A stretch of 10,593 bases of DNA. It comes from CALGLS01 sp964508085 (lineage in GTDB: Bacteria > Bacteroidota > Bacteroidia > Chitinophagales > Saprospiraceae). The stretch covers positions 1-10,593 of the forward strand of contig CAZDTI010000305.1 of the NCBI GenBank assembly GCA_964508085.1. Direction: 5' to 3'. The stretch's first letter is position 1. Every line of letters begins with the position of its first letter. This document shows, in pieces, positions 8,043 to 10,593 of this stretch. Made by a program: the position numbers and the translations under genes. The notes below the pieces were generated by a model. It was not told the DNA's origin. It worked only from the letters and a program-made list of their open reading frames with translations, and ran no database searches.

Positions 8043-8089
8043 GCATTCGTTTACAGCTCTGTTGTGAAAACAAAGCTGTAAACGAATGC
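8043..8089 (-). repeat. 47-bp intergenic palindrome, copy 3 (perfect arms)
   Basis: Arms at 8043-8058 (GCATTCGTTTACAGCT) and 8074-8089 (AGCTGTAAACGAATGC) are perfectly complementary over 16 bp. The loop is ctgttgtgaaaacaa, which can itself pair further (tgtt with aaca). It starts 6 nt after the TAA of the right paralogue. The loop resembles copy 2 in orientation (and the reverse complement of copy 1) but has diverged. Confidence 0.9.
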
Positions 8090-8095
8090 ACAATA

Positions 8096-10593
8096 TTATT
8101 TTTCTGAAGTAGTGGCGTTTGCCGAAGTAGAAGGATTTAAGGTTGTTTTAATTTGCTGCTGAGCGGATTGGTCTTTTGCCAAACGGGCTTCAATTTGAGC
8201 AAGACGTTGCTCTAAATTTTCCATTTTCTCTAATTTGGACAGAAGAGCCTTATTAGTTGTTTGCAATTCCTCATTCCGTTTTTCCAAAGAGACGATGCGC
8301 TTCCGGTGCTGTTTGATAGCGGTAAAATTATAGGCCATAAAATTATCGTAGCGAAGGCTCTGCACCTGACCATCCCACCGGATAGACAAAGGCAAATCAA
8401 GATTGAGGGAATCCACTTCCTCGGCGATGAAACCAAAGTCCCAGCCATCGCAGCCCTCATGGCCATGCTCATGGCCTTTGAATTTCCATTTTTTGGTTTG
8501 GAGGGTGAGGTACTTGTCCACATCCAAAGCGACAGCGGTGATGTGGTTTTTGTGTCGCCGGCTGGATACGGCATGGCGGAGGTTTTTGCCATTGTTATTG
8601 TCCCAAAGTGTATTTAGGGGACAACAATAATTGTTCGCAAGAATATCGGCAGTAATGTCCCCATTACTTTCTACACCCAAATTAGTGCTTCCGTCTCCAT
8701 GAACATCTATGCCGACAGCTCCACTATTTGACATCCTGATACCCTCAGAGTCCCCGTCATTAGAAATCCAACTATCGGTCAAGGCGAGGTTGCCTTGCCC
8801 TATTAAAATATCTCCATCTGCCCTGAGCACGAGCCTATCATCTGCTACAGCCGATTGACTAAACCCTAAATCCCTTTTGGTCGGGCCTTGCAAGCGAAGA
8901 TGCCAGCCTGCACCAATGGCATTTTTCATCCTGAACACATCATCGGTTGAGCTGGAATTAACGGTTAAGGGATGTCCCCCCGAACTCGCTTTTATTTCTA
9001 CTTTTCCATTGAATTTTAGAGAGTCATTGTCAAATTCGCCATAAATCAAAGGAGTGCTGGAATCTGAATTTTCGATATAAAGTTTATTGCTACCCAATTC
9101 ATCGTAACCTGCTCCAAAACCAAGAAAAACATTTCCCTCACCTGTCGTATTAGTTTGTCCTGCTCTAAAACCAAGAAAAACATTTCCCTCACCTGTCGTA
9201 TTATTTTGTCCTGCTTCAGCTCCAAAAAAGGAATTTTTTGTGCCAGTCGTATGGAATCGTCCTGCCCAATTACCAACAAAAGAATTTTGTGTGCCAGTCG
9301 TATTGCTTCGTCCTGCTTCATTTCCAATGAAAGAATTTTGACTTCCTGTATTATTATCACCAGCATTACCCCCTAAAAACACATTGTTATTAAACCGATG
9401 AATGATTAAGTCCCCGTTCGCATTTTTTTTCAAATCAAGTAGATTGGTGCCATCGATGGTTAAGCGAATATAGTCAATGCCGTAGCTTTCCGCCACTTGT
9501 ATCTTGGTGTCGTCGTCTGCATCGGCAATGGCATCGGGTACACCATCCTTCATTTCCTCCCAAGCGCTGTTCTTGTAAAACCAAAAGCTGTTGGTGGTAT
9601 TGTCAAATACGAGCAGACCATTGGCAGGGCTTGCAATTGCGGTGCGCTGTGCAGTTGTCATTCGGGGGATGAGCAGGCCTTTGTCCGTGGACTGGATGTC
9701 GAGCATGGCACTGGCATCGGCATTACCATTGATACTGACCTTTCCTTCATTATCTATTTTTAGTCCCTCATTGTCTCCATCATTCGACAACCAGCTGTCG
9801 GTCAGGACAAGATTTCCGTTTCCGATTTCTACCTTGCCTTCATTGGTGATTTTAATTCCCTCATCGTCTCCATCATTGGACAACCAGCTGTCGGTCAGGA
9901 CAAGATTTCCGTTTCCGATTTCTACCTTGCCTTCATTGGTAACTTTAATTCCTTCATTGTCTCCATCATTGGACAACCAGCTATCGGAGAGTACAAGGTT
10001 GCCATTTCCAATTTCTAGCTTACCATTGATTTTTAAAAAATCATTATCAAATTCTCCATAGATGAGTGGAGAATTTGAGAAAGAATTTTCTATAAATAAT
10101 TTATTGCTACCGCTTTCGTTTTCACCTGCGCTCATACCTATAAAAACATTATTGTTTCCATCATTAAATAAACCTGCTCCCGCGCCAAGCATCAAATTGT
10201 TTTGGCCATTGGTTAGGCTATAACCTGCGATTGTTCCAACTACCACATTCAATTTTCCTACTGTATTGCTATAGCCAGCATTATTTCCAAGAAATGTATT
10301 TCCAAAACCCATTGTGTTTTCTTTTCCAGCCCTATTACCAAAAAAAGTGTTTTGGTATCCAACATTGTTTTTTCCTACCTCCGTACCAACAAAAGTATTA
10401 TCCGTTCCTTGCGCATTCAATCCAGCTTCTTTCCCTAAAAACAAATTACCACTTTCAGGATTTTGAGTATTTGATGGTTCTATGTTTAGATTTCCATGAT
10501 TGTTGACACTCATCTTTAATATTTCATTCCCCCCAATGTCAAACTTGATTTTGTCTTCATCTGGTGTTTCCTCCACTTGTATCTTGGTGTCAT
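8096..10593 (-). CDS. Large two-headed beta-helix fibre protein with S74 chaperone domain, N-terminus beyond window edge
   Basis: The frame is open through the right edge, so the start lies outside. By comparison with the 639-aa paralogue about 100 residues (signal peptide and first head) are missing. Numbering from codon 10574-10576: a first beta-helix run (44-158), linker SNKLFIEN and LIYGEFDNDFLKINGK, three 31-residue repeats (187-279), a second internal head (DASAMLDIQSTDKGLLIPRM, 287-306; ANGLLVFDNTTNSFWFYKN), a second beta-helix run (398-497) with the same linker, a further 31-residue-like unit (590-620), the S74 domain with SSRRHK (Ser671, Lys676) and FGFIAEEVDSLNL, and a coiled coil (about 755-810) ending ATTSEK. 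It thus looks like two fibre proteins fused in series with a single chaperone at the end. Uniquely among the three it has a Cys pair (651-652) and a His/Cys-rich stretch HEHGHEGC (702-709) in or next to the S74 domain. It is the first of the three genes in transcription order within the window. Adhesin or structural fibre is the likely role, by inference. Confidence 0.9.
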   Translation of the reverse strand, partial: DTKIQVEETPDEDKIKFDIGGNEILKMSVNNHGNLNIEPSNTQNPESGNLFLGKEAGLNAQGTDNTFVGTEVGKNNVGYQNTFFGNRAGKENTMGFGNTFLGNNAGYSNTVGKLNVVVGTIAGYSLTNGQNNLMLGAGAGLFNDGNNNVFIGMSAGENESGSNKLFIENSFSNSPLIYGEFDNDFLKINGKLEIGNGNLVLSDSWLSNDGDNEGIKVTNEGKVEIGNGNLVLTDSWLSNDGDDEGIKITNEGKVEIGNGNLVLTDSWLSNDGDNEGLKIDNEGKVSINGNADASAMLDIQSTDKGLLIPRMTTAQRTAIASPANGLLVFDNTTNSFWFYKNSAWEEMKDGVPDAIADADDDTKIQVAESYGIDYIRLTIDGTNLLDLKKNANGDLIIHRFNNNVFLGGNAGDNNTGSQNSFIGNEAGRSNTTGTQNSFVGNWAGRFHTTGTKNSFFGAEAGQNNTTGEGNVFLGFRAGQTNTTGEGNVFLGFGAGYDELGSNKLYIENSDSSTPLIYGEFDNDSLKFNGKVEIKASSGGHPLTVNSSSTDDVFRMKNAIGAGWHLRLQGPTKRDLGFSQSAVADDRLVLRADGDILIGQGNLALTDSWISNDGDSEGIRMSNSGAVGIDVHGDGSTNLGVESNGDITADILANNYCCPLNTLWDNNNGKNLRHAVSSRRHKNHITAVALDVDKYLTLQTKKWKFKGHEHGHEGCDGWDFGFIAEEVDSLNLDLPLSIRWDGQVQSLRYDNFMAYNFTAIKQHRKRIVSLEKRNEELQTTNKALLSKLEKMENLEQRLAQIEARLAKDQSAQQQIKTTLNPSTSANATTSEK
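8717..8809 (-). repeat. Dispersed, diverged copy of the 31-residue repeat
   Basis: This segment encodes ILIGQGNLALTDSWISNDGD followed by SEGIRMSNSGA, clearly related to the 93-bp units at 9740-10018 but separated from them by the second head and beta-helix. It sits shortly before the S74 domain, so the same structural unit closes both halves of this fibre. Confidence 0.8.
9086..9385 (-). repeat. Second beta-helix array of the right paralogue (51-bp period)
   Basis: Six units: NVFLGGNAGDNNTGSQ, NSFIGNEAGRSNTTGTQ, NSFVGNWAGRFHTTGTK, NSFFGAEAGQNNTTGEG, NVFLGFRAGQTNTTGEG and NVFLGFGAGYDELGSN. Two adjacent units share a near-exact DNA stretch (starting at 9120 and 9171, exactly 51 bp apart; ccaagaaaaacatttccctc onward), so part of this array was duplicated more recently than the array of the left paralogue. 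Confidence 0.9.
9740..10018 (-). repeat. Three tandem 93-bp units (31 residues each)
   Basis: The units read LEIGNGNLVLSDSWLSNDGD+NEGIKVTNEGK, VEIGNGNLVLTDSWLSNDGD+DEGIKITNEGK and VEIGNGNLVLTDSWLSNDGD+NEGLKIDNEGK. At DNA level the blocks beginning at 9786 and 9879 are identical for their first 62 bp and differ at 4 of 93 positions. The exact 93-bp spacing recurs at 9972. The repeats join the first beta-helix to the internal second head and probably form a stalk. High identity makes frame-preserving copy-number change plausible. Confidence 0.92.
10103..10447 (-). repeat. First beta-helix array of the right paralogue
   Basis: About seven units of 16-17 residues, for example NLFLGKEAGLNAQGTD, NTFVGTEVGKNNVGYQ, NTFFGNRAGKENTMGFG, NTFLGNNAGYSNTVGKL and NVFIGMSAGENESGSN. 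They carry the N-x-F-x-G-x-x-A-G core. The run ends in SNKLFIEN and then LIYGEFDNDFLKING, the same exit linker as in the other arrays of this family. Confidence 0.85.

Noticed and set aside
4292..8089. Integron attC sites (same-orientation genes each followed by a palindrome)
   Set aside because: The layout is similar, but the arms contain GTTTACA and TGTAAAC rather than the GTTRRRY/RYYYAAC core sites. The arms are also nearly perfectly symmetrical without the bulged bases of attC, and no integrase is present in the window.
4292..8089. Rho-independent terminators for the fibre genes
   Set aside because: On the sense (minus) strand the stem is followed by CGTAAAAAC, with no U tract. A U-rich stretch exists only on the plus-strand side, several bases after the stem.
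8230..8617. Overlapping open frames on both strands within the S74 region of the right paralogue
   Set aside because: They shadow a well-supported coding frame and show no family motif of their own.
4345..10593. Prophage tail-fibre locus
   Set aside because: The S74 domain alone suggests phage, but the proteins carry Sec signal peptides and Bacteroidota head modules, and no other phage gene is seen. A locus just beyond the right edge cannot be excluded.

Overview
The window looks like chromosomal DNA of a Bacteroidota bacterium, most likely of the Saprospiria/Flavobacteriia type. The AT-rich sequence, a hybrid two-component regulator with Bacteroidota domain order, A-rich leaders without a clear Shine-Dalgarno and secreted proteins opening with a 'VGINNDNTDPDASAMLDVKS'-type head all point that way. 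The lineage is inferred from protein style; no marker gene is present. All recognisable genes lie on the minus strand, so the region is read from right to left.

Right and middle (10593 to 4345): three tandem paralogues encode secreted, fibre-like proteins. Each has, where visible, a signal peptide, a conserved head module, a run of 16-17-residue beta-helix repeats (YadA/Hep_Hag-like), a tail-fibre type intramolecular chaperone domain (peptidase S74, with an S-S-R-R-x-K motif), and a C-terminal coiled coil. The rightmost gene is cut by the window edge and carries a second, internal head module plus 31-residue tandem repeats. The middle gene is interrupted by a 100-N assembly gap whose two flanks are the same 34 bp; collapsing that duplication restores one 504-codon frame. 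The leftmost gene is complete (639 aa) and has 14 regular 17-residue repeats.

Each paralogue is followed, exactly 6 nt after its stop codon, by a 47-bp palindrome (16-bp arm, 15-nt loop, 16-bp arm). Substitutions in the arms keep pairing, as G-U wobble, only in the sense-strand RNA. The loop of the leftmost copy is the reverse complement of the loop of the middle copy. This gene-plus-hairpin array is the most unusual structure here.

Left (3983 to 1): a large hybrid sensor kinase (1327 codons in the window). It has a signal peptide, periplasmic two-component propeller, Y_Y_Y domain, one membrane segment, HisKA, HATPase, receiver and the start of an AraC-type DNA-binding domain, which is cut by the left edge. 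Such regulators usually sense extracellular glycans or other envelope signals. Whether it controls the fibre genes next to it cannot be told from the sequence. The 3984-4291 interval holds no gene.
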